The notes under the pieces: model-generated
The model's database searches: none
Told to the model about the DNA's origin: nothing
What the model saw: the letters and a program-made list of their open reading frames with translations, nothing else
Shown: positions 10,306-20,880 of the stretch, one piece after another
Position numbering within the stretch: the stretch's first letter is position 1
Layout of the letters: each line of letters starts with the position of its first letter
Made by a program: the position numbers and the translations under genes
Source: Prorocentrum cordatum
Lineage: Eukaryota; Sar; Dinophyceae; Prorocentrales; Prorocentraceae
Reading direction: 5' to 3'
Assembly (NCBI GenBank): GCA_963575745.1
Contig: CAUYUJ010015019.1
Span: forward strand, 165,234-229,233
Length of the DNA stretch: 64,000 nucleotides

Positions 10306-11179
10306 ACGACCCTCTGACTGTTGTGTCCCAGTGATCCTCCAACTGCTGTGTCCATGCGTCGACAACACCTGACCGCATGCGGGACCAGATCTGTACCGTC
10401 ATAGATGGCTTGCCTGCGATAGCGCCGATCGTGACGAGGATCTGTGGGGGCCGCATGAGGTTGCTTTCCGATGCGCGAATGATGTGCAAGTGCTCGATCT
10501 TGCCTTGGTCGGGGGGCTGCTCGGTTTCCAAAGAGGCAATGCCGTCGACTCCGCGAGCTTTCTTGATTCCCGTCCGTTCCGCGGCCGCGTTCAAGTCATG
10601 CAATCCGAGCTCGGGTAGCTCTTCAGGTCGAGCTCTTTGACGACATGACTGCAATGCTGCTTTGAGTGCTGACTGCCTCTGTGTTGTTGCCGTCCACTTG
10701 TTCGCTCCTGTGTCGCTTTTGTGCTGCATAATCTGTATAGGGTCCGCCATTGTCGTACCCGATCTCATCTCCTCCAGGCGAGTAGGCGGGGTATCATTTG
10801 TCCAGCGATGTAAGGCTCCTGGCGTTCTCTTCCACCTGCCCTGGGCCCAGGTGATAAAGCCCTTGCGCCCGTCCGCCATTGCCCGTCTTGCCGCCTCGCC
10901 AGCAAGTGCTGCGGTGCGTTCGATGACGTCGTCGCGCTCCTGTTTGACTGGGCTGAAGATGTCGTTCGCGTGCTGCTGCCAAAGGTTGCTGACACTATGC
11001 GCTTGCTGAGCTCGCCTTAGAAAGTCTTGTCTTCTTTCCGTGAACTGCTCGGGGCCCTTCTTGTTCTTGATCAGGTTGTTGATCGCGATCACTCGTGCCC
11101 TCTGGATTGTGAAAGTGTGGCCGTCCTGGTGCTGCGGTGCTCGTTTTCCATTTGATGCCGAACTCTTTCGCCCTGCCAC
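10306..11179 (-). pseudogene. LINE reverse transcriptase, N-terminal part (upstream of the nested element)
   Basis: Basic helical linker (IQRARVIAINNLIKNKKGP), then the RT fingers with GVDGIASLETEQPPDQGK and GAIAGKPSMTVQIWSRMRSG. The reading runs to DTTVRGSSAL at 10298, where the sequence jumps into the C-rich strand of the nested element; everything after that in the same frame is translated mobile DNA. The rest of the RT resumes in the same codon phase at 9143. Confidence 0.75.
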
Positions 11180-11765
11180 TGTAGCCGTCTCGCTGATCCC
11201 TTGGTACTTCCGAGTGTTCTAGCACTGCGTTCTCCAAAGTAGTTACCCATCTGCCGCAGAGAGTTGCCGTGTGCTGAGCAATATGTGGTCGCTCCCGATA
11301 CGCTTGCGATCGCCATCGTTCGTCTCGTATGTATATCTCTGGTGGGGCCTCTGTCGTATGAGGCCTGTGAGCGGGCGTGGGAACGGGCGTCGGTTCGCGT
11401 TGTCCCCAGGAGCCCCCGCTGGGGCCGTTGTTCGAAGGCCCAAGAGTCGGGGCGAAACGCTGCTTCAGCCAGTTATCAGTAGGCGCAGCGGGGGGGAACG
11501 GTCGGGCCTCCTGGCCAGGCGGTTCCTGGGACCTGGGATCCAGTTGTGGTTCGTGGCGACGGTTCGGAGCGGCGTGAGGCCAGGATCCGATGTTAGACAG
11601 TCCCAGTTTGGCGCACTCCCACGTGTCGCCGGTGATCGCGAACGGTTCCGCCGTAGGAGGAGACGCAATAGGATCGACCTCCTCACTCACCAGGGATCTG
11701 TTCGGAATCGCTGTCCCAGGGTCTTGAGGAAGCGAGTCGAGACCATTGCTGAGTTCAGGTTCCAA
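10995..11765 (-). pseudogene. LINE linker between endonuclease and reverse transcriptase
   Basis: In phase with the endonuclease segment after the TAG at 11796. It is Pro/Arg-rich and ends in a region rich in Gln, Arg and Glu. Around 11180 a one-base shift moves the homologous reading into the next frame, so the last ~60 codons of this ORF are off-frame. No enzymatic motif is visible; it is placed by position between two recognisable LINE domains. Confidence 0.55.
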
Positions 11766-11795
11766 GTCCGCCCTTCGTTGTAAGTACTTGTCCCC

Positions 11796-12632
11796 CTAGT
11801 TGCTTCTCTTGCTTCCGGGGTCTCGCTGTTGTTTGGCTCTATGTGTGGTAAGTAACGCTTTGGGGAGATCGGGGGTGCGGTGCCACCATCTGTGCTTTTT
11901 GCTTGCCACCTGGATGTTCAACCCGCAATGCGTAGCCGAAGGTACTGCCAAGGCCTTCGTGATGGTGAGCGCTTCCTTGTAGACAGCGGATGCCACTCCG
12001 TAGTCGTAGAGTGATCCTTGTCCTTTGTCGCAGGTCACCTCTTCGGGGCCTGTGATGATCTCACCCTGCATCTGCTCGATCCAGCCTGACATGAGTAGCT
12101 CAGTCGGTAAACAGTGCCAATCTGCAAGTACGAGCCAAGTATCCTTCTGCAACCTCACGAAAGCCGTGAGGGCGGTCATGATCTTCCGATTACCCCCAGT
12201 AAGCTTCAATGCCGGCTGTAGGTATGCTGCGATGAGGGTGAAGTTACCCGTGTTGAGATGAAGTACCATGGGGGCGAAGCCGACGAACGCCGCGTCGCCC
12301 TGCTTGCCATACGTTACTTTCCAATGCTCGAGGGATGTAGCTCGTATGTGTGTCCGTGTTGCGATCACTTCGCCTGCTGATAGCCCACTGAGAGACTTAC
12401 CACTCGGAACTGCGGGAGCGATCGCTGCTTTCCGACCCGCTTTCTGTAAGAAATTCTTCATCGTCAATATATGGCACTTTTGTGCGTCTCGGCGAATGCT
12501 AGACAATCGTATTATTTGCTGCTGGGACCTTGCACAACAGTTGGTATATGTGGTCCCCAATCCGTGATATTGCTGAAAAGGGTGGTGCACGGTTCGGTGT
12601 CTGGCTCCGCGTGCGTGTCGATGTCGGTGCAC
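11796..12632 (-). pseudogene. LINE AP-type endonuclease domain
   Basis: The 278-codon open segment resembles the endonuclease/exonuclease/phosphatase fold of LINEs. It has a strand of the type FTLIAAYLQP, then LVLADWHCLP in the place of the GDFN motif, then SLYDYGVAS in the place of the SxxDYxxxS motif, and a late His (THCGLNIQV). The enzyme would nick target DNA to prime reverse transcription. Useful homology begins near MKNFLQKAG (about 12460); the first ~55 codons are probably another frame. The frame stops at TAG 11798-11796 and continues in phase into the next segment. Confidence 0.7.
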
Positions 12633-12676
12633 TCGGCCTTACTAAAGAGCCTGCCCTGCTCGCTGCAGCCTTCCCA

Positions 12677-13813
12677 TCAGTCTTCGCCTTCTGCTATCCA
12701 GCGCTGGCTTGCTCCAAGGCTGGCTGCCTGGTTGGCGTCGCGGATATTCTGCTCCTCATCGTTTTGGTTGAGCGGGCTGCCCGTGGTTGCTGCGCTGCTG
12801 CCAGAACCTGGCGAGGTATTTGCCGCAGGTGCCGTCGCCTCTGGTGCTGTAGCTGGGCCGTTTGCGACTCCGCTCCTGTGTCCATTGTCTTCTTCGCCGT
12901 GCACCTTCCGCTTCTTCTTTCGAGCTGCCATAGCCGACTTTGTTTTCTCGTGGCTGTCCTCGCTGTATTTGAACTTTGCTTGCAACGTACCCATCTGTTC
13001 CTGCTGGAACTGCTCGAGCTCTTTCTTCCACCGTAGAATACTTAGCATCTCCTCGGGTGTGACGTCGCAGTCTTCGAGGCCCCCGAACAGCGTTGCGTCG
13101 AACTCGAACTTGACCTTGAGCGCGCCGCTTCCAACCTTCTCTTCGGGCTTGACGACCTCGGTGCCCGATTCCGCGTTTGCCAGAGCCAGAGCTTCCCACT
13201 GTTGCTGCAGCGTCTGTATTCGTTGCTGCTCAAGCTTGGCCATCTACTCCTCTTGGTCGTCCATATAGAGTTGTGCGTCGATGGGCTTCCTCCTCTATTT
13301 GCCGATGCGGTGATGGATGTCCTTGAGCGCCCTGTTCGCGTCGCCAAGCAGCTGTGCCCCCGTTCGCGGCTTCGGAGGTGCTGGTGCTAACTTGGCTGCC
13401 ACTTCTGCTTGAGCCTTGCGGCGCAGCGTGTCCATGGCGGCTGCGATGGTGGGGTCCGTCTGGTCGCCATCGCCTTGGAAAGACGCCAAACTCGCGATGA
13501 GAGCCTCGGTGGATGGCGGGTCAGGGATCTGTTCCGCCTCGTTGTGCTCTTCCTTGTGGTCCTAGTTCCACGTCTTGTAGCTGTTGCGTTTGCGCCATGG
13601 CGCTCTCTTCGCCCAGCCGCGCCCGTAGTTTGACCATCCAGTTTGATACCTCTGATTCTCCGCCCATACTCCAGCCAACGGTGGTGGTGTTCCGATGGAC
13701 GGCATGAGCTTGGCCTTGCAGTTGTAGCACTCCGTCTTGTTGGCCCATTTCCATTTGTAGCCGCACGACTTGCAACTGATGAAATTCGTGTCTGTCGCAT
13801 TGCCGAAACCCAT
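12677..13813 (-). pseudogene. LINE N-terminal region: zinc finger and Gln/Glu-rich coiled coil
   Basis: ATG at 13813, 141 bases inside the SL. The first 83 codons carry a four-Cys finger (CKSCGYKWKWANKTEC followed by NC), then a basic Arg/Lys stretch. The same frame continues through TAG stops at 13564-13562, 13297-13295 and 13246-13244 into a Gln/Glu-rich helical segment (starting at the Met at 13243) and a Lys-rich patch, ending at TGA (12677). Beyond the TGA the frame still reads sensibly for about 50 codons. The role is probably RNA/DNA binding, inferred from the finger and basic regions. The start is chosen because the finger begins 14 codons later and no earlier ATG shares this frame downstream of the SL. 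Confidence 0.7.
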
Positions 13814-13953
13814 GCTGCGCGAGAGGAGACGAGAGTGCTCACCTGCGGGCAGCAGGAGGCACGGGGTGAGTTGAACAAAACTGTCGGGCTTGGGAGCCCT
13901 GGCACTGGCCGCGGACTAGCGGTATCCACTCGTTCCCCTGTGGAACAAGGCAT

Positions 13954-13975
13954 CTTGAGCCAAAATGGCTACGGA
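13954..13975 (-). other. Genomic copy of the dinoflagellate spliced leader at the LINE 5' end
   Basis: Read on the minus strand this is T followed by CC and then GTAGCCATTTTGGCTCAAG, a 22/22 match to the dinoflagellate SL consensus (first base D = T). A GGA microsatellite starts immediately outside it. The SL is normally joined to mRNA 5' ends by trans-splicing, so a genomic copy heading a decayed reading frame marks reverse transcription of a trans-spliced RNA. After AAG comes ATG CCT, not GT, so this is not an SL RNA gene with its donor site. Confidence 0.95.
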
Positions 13976-14103
13976 GGAGGAGGAGGAGGGGAAGGAGGAG
14001 GAGGAGGAGGAGGAGGAGGAGGAGGGTGAAGGGAAGAGGGAGGGAGGAGGGTGGAGGGAGGAGGGAGGGAGGAGGGTGGAGGGAGGAGGAGGGAGGAGGA
14101 GGG
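13973..14103 (+). repeat. GGA/GGGAGGA microsatellite abutting the spliced leader
   Basis: Starts at the last bases of the SL with no spacer, then passes from GGA into GGGAGGAGGGTGGA phrases. Confidence 0.9.
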
Positions 14104-15260
14104 GCACCCGTACCCCACCGCGGCGCGATCAGAAGCACGACGGACGTTTTTTGCAACTTTCTGCTGGGGGGGGGGCATTTCCGTGCGCCTGGCTGCTCAG
14201 GCTGACAGACCGGTCCACGGGAAGGCGAGATTTGCGGGGGTCCACGCTGTGAAAAAGAGTCGCGCTGTCGGGGAGGAGAGGGTAGTTACAGTCAAGACGC
14301 CGAAATATGGACCGCTTTGAACTCAGGAGGGGCTCGTGTTGTCGGGCCGCTGCTTAGATTTCTGTCGTGGGACCGGTTTGATGCCTGGGCCCGCCACCGC
14401 CAGAACAAAGCTTTTCGTTCCTTCGCATGTAAGTAGTACGACGGCTACATTTAAGGGGACGAGGTCCGCGCTCTCGTGCTCCTAACCTTTTCTCTGCCTT
14501 CCAAGGTATCCTTCGTCGCCACGGACTACCGCGGCTGGGAAACATGCTAGCTCGGGAGTCGGATTTGGCCAGGCCTCCGACGTTTTTTCTGTTTGGTCCG
14601 ATGGTTTGGTCCGATTTCGGTATCCTTGGAGGTAAATGAAGATCTTCATCTACCACCCCCCAGGATGCCGAAATCGGGCCACCCTAAGATGCTGAAATGC
14701 CGAATCTCCTTCCACCGCCCAGGATGCCGCTCAGGATGCCGAATCTACGGAAGGTTCGCGTCGTGTCGAGCGGCGGCGATTCCACCGCCCGCGTTCAGCG
14801 CTGAAATGCCGCCGGCGACCCAGAATCGGTCGGGTAGCGGAGGGGAGAAGAAAGGGGGCGTGGTTGTCGGCGAAAGGGGGAGGATTTAGAGGAGGAGGAG
14901 GTGGAGGAGGAGATGGTGCTGACGCTACGAGCGTGTGCGCTCGGCAGCCTGCGCAAGAAAGAAGGAGGAGATGGTGGAGGAAGAGGAGCAGCAGGAGGCG
15001 TGGGGGAAGGTGGAGAATGGAGGGGGAGGGAGAGGAGGTGGGAGCAGGGGAGGGGTGAAGGCGGCAGGATGCGGTGGGCATGGGTGAAGTGCGGCAGGGT
15101 GCGGTGGGCGTGGGAGAGGGAATGGGGTGTGATTGGCGGCGAAAGGAGGATGCTGCGGATCTTCTGCTGCTCACGGCTGCCCTGCGCTGGAGAGAACACG
15201 GGACGCCTGTCCGCTCAGATGCAAGATGTATATTGCCTACGAGATCTTGCGGTGCGCCAA
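14104..15260. other. No gene recognised
   Basis: Contains GATGCCGAAAT phrases in tandem (about 14660-14745) with an inverted GGTCCGATTTCGG motif nearby (14610-14622), and purine-rich stretches (14880-15130). No conserved coding sequence was recognised. Confidence 0.5.
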
Positions 15261-15264
15261 GAGG

Positions 15265-15570
15265 AGGAGGAGGGAGGCGGAGGAGGAGGAGGAGGAGGAG
15301 GACGAGGAGGAGGAGGCGCAGGAGCAGAGCATAGGAGCAGGAGCATGAGCATGAGCAGAGCAGAGCAGACAGAGGAGTAGCAGGAGGATGAAAAGGAGGA
15401 GGAAAAGGAGGAGGAGGAGAAGGAGAAGGAGGAGGAGGAAGAGAGTGGAGGAAGGAGGAGGAGGAGGAGGAGGAGGAGGAGGAGGAAGAGGAGGAGAAGA
15501 GGAGGTGGAGAAGAGTCGGAGGAGAAGAGGAGGTGGAGGAGGAGGTGGAGGAGGAGGAGGAGGAGGTGGT
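15265..15570 (+). repeat. Two GGA microsatellite blocks
   Basis: GGA arrays at about 15265-15312 and 15385-15570, separated by a GAGCAGAGCA-rich spacer. Confidence 0.85.
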
Positions 15571-16239
15571 TCGATTTCTCCTCCTGGGCCCCCTGACGGC
15601 GTGTGCTTCCACGAGGTACCGCGCGAGGCCCAGGGCTTTTACATACCGTTCGATCCGTGCCATCATTTGCTGCGTTGCCACGACTGCGCCAGAGGTGCCC
15701 GCAGGCTTGGTGGCGGGTGTGTATGTTTTTTTGTTGTGCGCGTGCACTTATCATCATCACTCACCTGTTGCATGTTTAATTGATCACGCGTCGGTCTGAT
15801 CCCGTCATGTGAGGGCGCTAGAACGCTGGAACGCCAAGATGAGGTAGGATATTCGGGTGGCAGACGGAAGCGGAAGGGGACAGGAGGTTGGGGAGGGAGG
15901 CCGAAGAACGGCCAGATGTCAAGTCGACACTGTGGGGCGGCAAGGGGACAGGGTGAAGCGATGGCGGGAGATGATGAAGGGACAGTGGGGAGAGCCTGGG
16001 GGGGGGGTAGACGAGGGAGGATGCAGGGGAGAAGCGGAGCGAGGAGACTGCGGCTGGTAAGGCCCGTCCTCGACCTCCTGCCGCGACCAGAGGCCTGCGG
16101 GCCCTTGGCAGAGGTCTCCGCGGAGGCTCCCACGGGCGCGAAGGAGGCCCCCCGACGGGCCCGGAGCCTTTCTGAAGGGGCCCCAGGACACACAAATAAA
16201 TACACACAAATGACAGGATTCCCCATATTTTTCGATACA

Positions 16240-16339
16240 NNNNNNNNNNNNNNNNNNNNNNNNNNNNNNNNNNNNNNNNNNNNNNNNNNNNNNNNNNNNN
16301 NNNNNNNNNNNNNNNNNNNNNNNNNNNNNNNNNNNNNNN
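16240..16339. other. Assembly gap (100 N)
   Basis: Exactly 100 undetermined bases, the usual placeholder for a gap of unknown size. The sequence just left of it (about 16165-16238) matches, in reverse complement, part of 45465-45560 (shared GTGTGTCCTGGGGCCCCTT), so a dispersed repeat may have caused the break. Confidence 0.95.
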
Positions 16340-16552
16340 TCCTTTTCCTTCCTCCTCCCCCCGTCTCTTCCCTGATTATTCCTCCTCTCTCCCCCCCTGC
16401 GCCCCCTCCGTTCTCCTCCCACCTCCTTTTGCCTCTTCCCTCATCCTTCCCCTCTTCATCCTGGGAGGACCCCCCATCCCCCGGATAATCATAGCATTGG
16501 TCTGCAGATCCACAGTTCCGTGGATAGCATGATGCTTCACTTGCGGTGCTCC

Positions 16553-16658
16553 GCGGATCCAATTTCTCCTGCGTCCCGCATGTTAATTATTATTATATAC
16601 TCAGTCCTGGGAAATAAATGGATCCACTGTTGTTTCACGCACAGGAAATTGGATCCGC
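16553..16658. repeat. Foldback element with BamHI-site arms
   Basis: Left arm at 16553-16574 begins GCGGATCCAATTTC; the right arm at 16637-16658 is its reverse complement apart from a few bases. The centre is AT-rich (TTAATTATTATTATATAC). GGATCC also recurs just downstream (about 16673-16722). Confidence 0.7.
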
Positions 16659-17145
16659 GCAACACAGAAATAGGATCCACGAAACTCTCCCACACCCGAA
16701 AAGGGATCCAATTGGATCCGTTGTTGTTGTCACATGTTAGTCCAAGAGGAAGACACTTTCGGCCTGGGGATGTAGCCTTGAGATCCCCTGGAGAATTCCG
16801 AGGAGGGGCGGCGTCGGTACGCTCTGCTACACCACACGTAGGGTCAAAAAACAGTGAAGTACTGCCCCGCCCCCCCAAGCTCGCAGTTGGCACGAGCGGA
16901 GAAGACCGCAGTCGAAGCGCAACTCACCCAACCAAACGCCAACTCTGATCACTGGGAGGGGGCAGTGGCAGATGAGTGGGGCATGGAAGTCCGCCAATAT
17001 CCTCCGTGGATTGTAAAATTTGGGAGATGCCGAACAAATAATTATAACAACCGCTATAAATATAAACTGTCGGCGCGGATCTGGTTTTCTGTCCCCAACC
17101 TCCTTGGTTGGGTATTCATTTTGAATAGAGCACTGCGGTCTCCAA

Positions 17146-17175
17146 CCCTCCTCCTCCTCCTCCTCCTCCTCCTTC
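17146..17175 (-). repeat. TCC microsatellite
   Basis: About nine TCC units on the plus strand. Confidence 0.85.
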
Positions 17176-17237
17176 TTCCGCCTCCTGTCTCCCGCTCCCC
17201 TCTTGTCTCCTCTTGCTTTGTGCGGATCTCGCCATTC

Positions 17238-17915
17238 CTGGGGGGCTGCGATCTGCAGAACTGTCGCCACTTTCGAGGGCTGTTGGGGAGGCCGTCCCTG
17301 GGAGTCTGCGACCTGCGACACTGTCGCCACCTTCGAGGGCTGCTGGTGCGTCCTGCGGACTGAGGCACCGCGGGTATCTGAGCGGCACCTCGCCGTCCCT
17401 GGGGGGGCTGCGATCTGCGACACCGTCGCCACCTTCGAGGGCTGCTGGTGCGTCCTGCGGAGTGAGGCACCGCGGGGATCTGAGCGGCACCTCGCCGTCC
17501 CTGGGGGGCTGCGATCTGCGACACCGTCGCCACTTTCGAGGGCTGCTGGTGGGTCCTGCGGTCGAGGCACCGCGTGGATCGGAGCGGGACCTCGCCGTCC
17601 CTGGGAGTCTGCGACCTGCGACACTGTCGCCACCTTCGAGGGCTGCTGGTGCGTCCTGCGGACTGAGGCACCGCGGGTATCTGAGCGGCACCTCGCCGTC
17701 CCTGGGGGGGCTGCGATCTGCGACACCGTCGCCACCTTCGAGGGCTGCTGGTGCGTCCTGCGGAGTGAGGCACCGCGGGGATCTGAGCGGCACCTCGCCG
17801 TCCCTGGGGGGCTGCGATCTGCGACACCGTCGCCACTTTCGAGGGCTGCTGGTGGGTCCTGCGGGCTGAGGCACCGCGGGGATCTGAGCGGGACCTCGCC
17901 GTCCCTGGGGGGGCT
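17238..17915. repeat. ~101-bp tandem array with ~302-bp higher-order period
   Basis: Six to seven monomers, each starting CCCTGGGGGGGCTGCGATCTGCG and including GTCGCCACCTTCGAGGGCTG, written here in two overlapping quotes of consensus. Three consecutive variants (17296-17598) recur almost identically at 17598-17900: the GGGAGTCTGCGACC version heads each trio. Because 101 is not a multiple of three, long ORFs pass through it on both strands with shifting translation; this is array geometry, not coding. Confidence 0.9.
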
Positions 17916-17930
17916 CTGGAGAGCTGCTGT

Positions 17931-18034
17931 GGGATACGTTAGGCGCAACGGGCGCATGGCACAACCAACGGGGGCGATTTGTGAAACAGACCATCTGCCG
18001 GGCGATGGCCATAACGTTGCGCCTACACGTATCC
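17931..18034. repeat. Small inverted repeat inside a duplicated flank
   Basis: GGATACGTTAGGCGCAACG (about 17931-17950) pairs with its near reverse complement at about 18014-18033. Outside the arms, the phrase AGAGCTGCTGTGGGA occurs on both sides (17923 and 18050). Confidence 0.6.
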
Positions 18035-18285
18035 CGCGGGGGCTCTCCAGAGCTGCTGTGGGAGACGTTGGGTGCAACGGTGGAACAGCCCACGGGGGTG
18101 TCTTGATATTACGTAGCCCTTAGATCTTGACCGGGGGACTGCGAGCCTGCCGATTGCTGCTCGCGAAATCAGATGCGTCCATGTTACGTCATCGCCCCCG
18201 TTGTAGCAATCCCGATGTACTTATGCCCCGCATTGCGCAAGGGTTGGGTACGTCGCCATTGTAATTTCTTGTTCGAGAGCAGCAG

Positions 18286-18437
18286 CAATTCATGGCTGGC
18301 GGCACGTGCGGGCCCAAAGGGGGGGCGGGGACGCATTGAAATAAGCAGAGGCGCCATGAAATCTGGGGAAACCTCATGGCCCCCGCCATGATATCCACCA
18401 CTCCCCTAGTCATCACCCCCCTCTTGGTCGCCCCCGA
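18286..18437 (+). repeat. Family D foldback element (partial)
   Basis: Matches the centre and right end of 22554-22750 and 45751-45945 (GAGGCGCCATGAAATCTGGG, then CCATGATATCCACC and TAGTCATCACCCCCCTCTT). The left arm is missing or replaced. Confidence 0.7.
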
Positions 18438-18590
18438 GAACTCGGGAGATATCGAGCAGGAGCAGGGGAAACCGCGGACTCGGGCGGCGGCCGTCCGCCA
18501 CCAGCGCGCGGCACTAATTTTTGGCAACAGGGAAGCTCCGGAGACCCCGGGGGGTCCCTGGAGGAAACGGGTCCTGTGGAGGCTCTTCGC

Positions 18591-18752
18591 TTACGTCGGG
18601 CACGTCCTTCTACAGGCGGATTTTGGAGGAACGCTGAAAAGTAGTCAAAAATATTCAGAAATTGGTTAGAACATACTCGAAGAAACATCGTCCCCAGATC
18701 ATGTTTTGACCATTTTTGAATCTTCCTCCTGTAGAGGGACGTGCCGGACATA
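18591..18752. mobile_element. Family A MITE, copy 1
   Basis: Left end TTACGTCGGGCACGTCC, right end GTAGAGGGACGTGCCGGAC, complementary to each other. AT-rich centre with CAAAAATATTC-like phrases and CATCGTCCCCAGA. No ORF. Confidence 0.8.
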
Positions 18753-19199
18753 ACTCTTCGCCCGTCTTTCCTGGCCTCCCAGACCCTCCACGGGTCCCAA
18801 GACCATGAGAGCACGGCCAACGATGAAGGTGCTGGTACATGGGAAAGCCCTGGGGTCCAGGCCCTAGTTGGCTGCGGAAACAAGAGGGTCGGTTTCCCAC
18901 CGCTTCCGAAAAAATGCCTCTTCAAAACGGCAATGGTACAAAGACGAAGATCGGGAACGGAACGGCAAACGACGGCACCGGGATTGGAACGGGAACCGGA
19001 TCCGGCAAGACACCTGCGACTGTGACCGGACCAGGCAAAGAGCGGCGCCAGAACCAGCAACAGAGCTGCAAAGCGGAGCCGAGAAAAGACCGACCCTCCG
19101 CTTCCAGGGCCAGGCAAGGTCCAGAACACGTTTCCCCCTGTCAGGACCTGATGGGGCAACCATAGGAGGGGATTGGCACGTGGGGGGGGGGAATCATCG

Positions 19200-19380
19200 A
19201 ATGGGCCATTGGGGGTCGATGCGTCCCCCCCTGTGCCTATCCCCCCCCATCGTCGCAACGCGGCAATCACAACTGCAGATGGTTTGGTCCTTCGCGAAAA
19301 TAATTTGCAGTCCCGAAAATGGAAACTGGCAGTCCCGAAAATGGAAACAGGCAGTCCCGGAAGGTGACTCTACCATGCCG
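19200..19380. repeat. Family E right-arm fragment and a GAAAATGGAAAC triplication
   Basis: GGGGGTCGATGCGTCCCCCC at about 19210-19230 matches the right arm of the element at 40798-40999. Just downstream, the phrase CAGTCCCGAAAATGGAAAC is repeated about three times (19309-19362). Confidence 0.55.
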
Positions 19381-19664
19381 AAACAAGCCGAAAAGGAGGA
19401 GGAGGAGGGAGGGAGGGAGGATGAGGAGAGAAAGAGACAGAGAGAGAGAGGACCGAGAAGCGTGTTGCCTTACGCGGCCGACAGGCGGCTGGCAAAGGAC
19501 ACGGGCCGTACAAGCACGTGTTAGCATGCCTCTCTCTGTTGTCTGGTGGGGGGCTCTATCGTGATTCTGGGGACGGGCCCTCCCCCTTGGGAAACGACTG
19601 CCCATGATGCTGCTCTTCGGCGCCCCTCTTCGGCCCCAGTGCGGCTCCAAGGCGGCGCCGCAGA

Positions 19665-20035
19665 CTGCCCCAGAACGACCGCAGGACGCCCCGCGCCACT
19701 CCGAAGGCTGCACAACAGGTCCCCATGGGCTGCAAGGTTTCCCCTAGATGCCCCAAAAGCCCCCAAGTAAACACTCCAAGAGGCCTCCAGCGAGGCCCTC
19801 GGAGGCGAAACTACTCGAAAAGCGTGAGCGACATTACGTTCGCTTCCGAAGCTCTCTGGCCTCAGACCGCATTTAATCGGCTGCAGTGAACAACACCAGG
19901 AACCCAAGAGAAACCCTCGAGGCAACCCGACACTGCCCAGGAGCGCCCGAAGGCAGCCCCGAAAATCCCCGAGGACCCCCCAAGAGGGCTCCAAGACGGC
20001 TCCAAGACCCACCAAGACATATCAAGATGATTCAA
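19665..20035 (+). repeat. Phased CCAAGA tract
   Basis: Degenerate phrases of CCCCAAGA/CCAAGACGGCTC type every 10-24 bases. Similar tracts occur at 47575-48215 and 60060-60560 and, inverted, at 53640-53800. No stable frame. Confidence 0.55.
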
Positions 20036-20042
20036 CTGAGAT

Positions 20043-20084
20043 CCTCCTCCTCCTCCTCCTCCTCCTTCTCCTCCTCCTCCTCCT
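20043..20084 (-). repeat. TCC microsatellite
   Basis: TCC array on the plus strand, directly at the end of a CCAAGA tract, the same order as at 48215-48229. Confidence 0.85.
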
Positions 20085-20880
20085 TGATGTTGTTTGGACG
20101 GCGCCGTCTCGGATCCGAGCTGCGGGCGGGCTACGCGGGGGCACGGGCGAAGCCAACTGCGGCACGGGAGGCAAGGACGACCGGAACGCACGAGAGACAC
20201 TGCGCACGGCAGGGAGGGCCCTCGGGCCGCGAAGCTCGTCCGGCTGTGCGCCAGGGGGGGGATGGACCTCATGGGGGATATGCATCGACCTCCCGTGGCC
20301 GACCCTGCCCAGCAGCGTGCGGAGTCGCTGTCCGGGGGCCAATCGCCAGTGTATCGGCGATGTGTCGCAGGTCGATGTTCCGCCCCCCCCCCCCTGGAAC
20401 CGGCGCTGCCCCTTCCGTTGCCACGCACCCCGTGTCGCCCACGGGGCACGAGAGGTGGCAGGGCAGAACGGCCACGGCAGCTCGCCGCACTGAACAGCCG
20501 TTTAGCTACGCCACGAAAATCTTTGCACGGACGCCCTCCGACGAACTTTGAGTGTGCCGTCAGGGACGGTGGCGGCGTAGAACGTCGCTGGCTCTCGATG
20601 GTGATCTATATACACCGCCACCCTCCCCTGAGGCGCAGGAAGAATCCATTGGAGGGCGTCTGTGTATCTGATTCTGTGGCGGAAGATGTTCAATTGAGCC
20701 TTGTCAGCCAAGACTTGCCAGACTCCGATCCGCTCCCTCCATCCTGGTGAGCTGCTGCGCTGGCACGGCACGGTGGCCACGCTTCCGGGAAGCACCTCGA
20801 CCCCGCTCTTCGCTCTCACGGCGTCCGAATTCTCCCGGGCCTGTCCCAGAACGCACTCCGACCAGGATTTCAGGGCTTTA

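Larger units (their letters stand above)
5328..13975 (-). mobile_element. SL-headed LINE retrotransposon, decayed, split by a nested TIR element
   Basis: About 7.5 kb of LINE sequence once the 1154-bp insertion at 9144-10297 is subtracted. In order on the minus strand are a 22-nt SL at the 5' end, a zinc-finger/coiled-coil region, an AP-type endonuclease, a linker, RT, RNase H, two Cys-rich knuckles and a repetitive tail. Nearly every segment can still be read, but several in-frame stops and frameshifts mean it is not functional. GGA tracts sit at both outer ends (5200-5245 and from 13973), so it probably landed in a polypurine tract. The domain order and the CxxC knuckles after RNase H are as I recall for dinoflagellate LINEs. 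The exact 3' end is unclear; I stop at the end of the tail frame. Confidence 0.85.

Noticed and set aside
13954-13975. An SL RNA gene
   Set aside because: No GT donor after AAG and no SL RNA intron-like sequence; coding DNA follows instead. The same holds for 53121-53142.
15600-15747. Short minus-strand segment reading MMARIERYVKALGLARYLVE
   Set aside because: Plausible helix, but isolated, with microsatellite on one side and no start, splice or homology evidence that I can see.
17238-17915. Possible CRISPR array
   Set aside because: Repeats are ~101 bp, directly adjacent with no unique spacers, in a eukaryotic context.
16827-18123. Long open frames on both strands through the ~101-bp array
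   Set aside because: The array lacks stops in most frames; the translation is tandem repeats that shift frame with each monomer.
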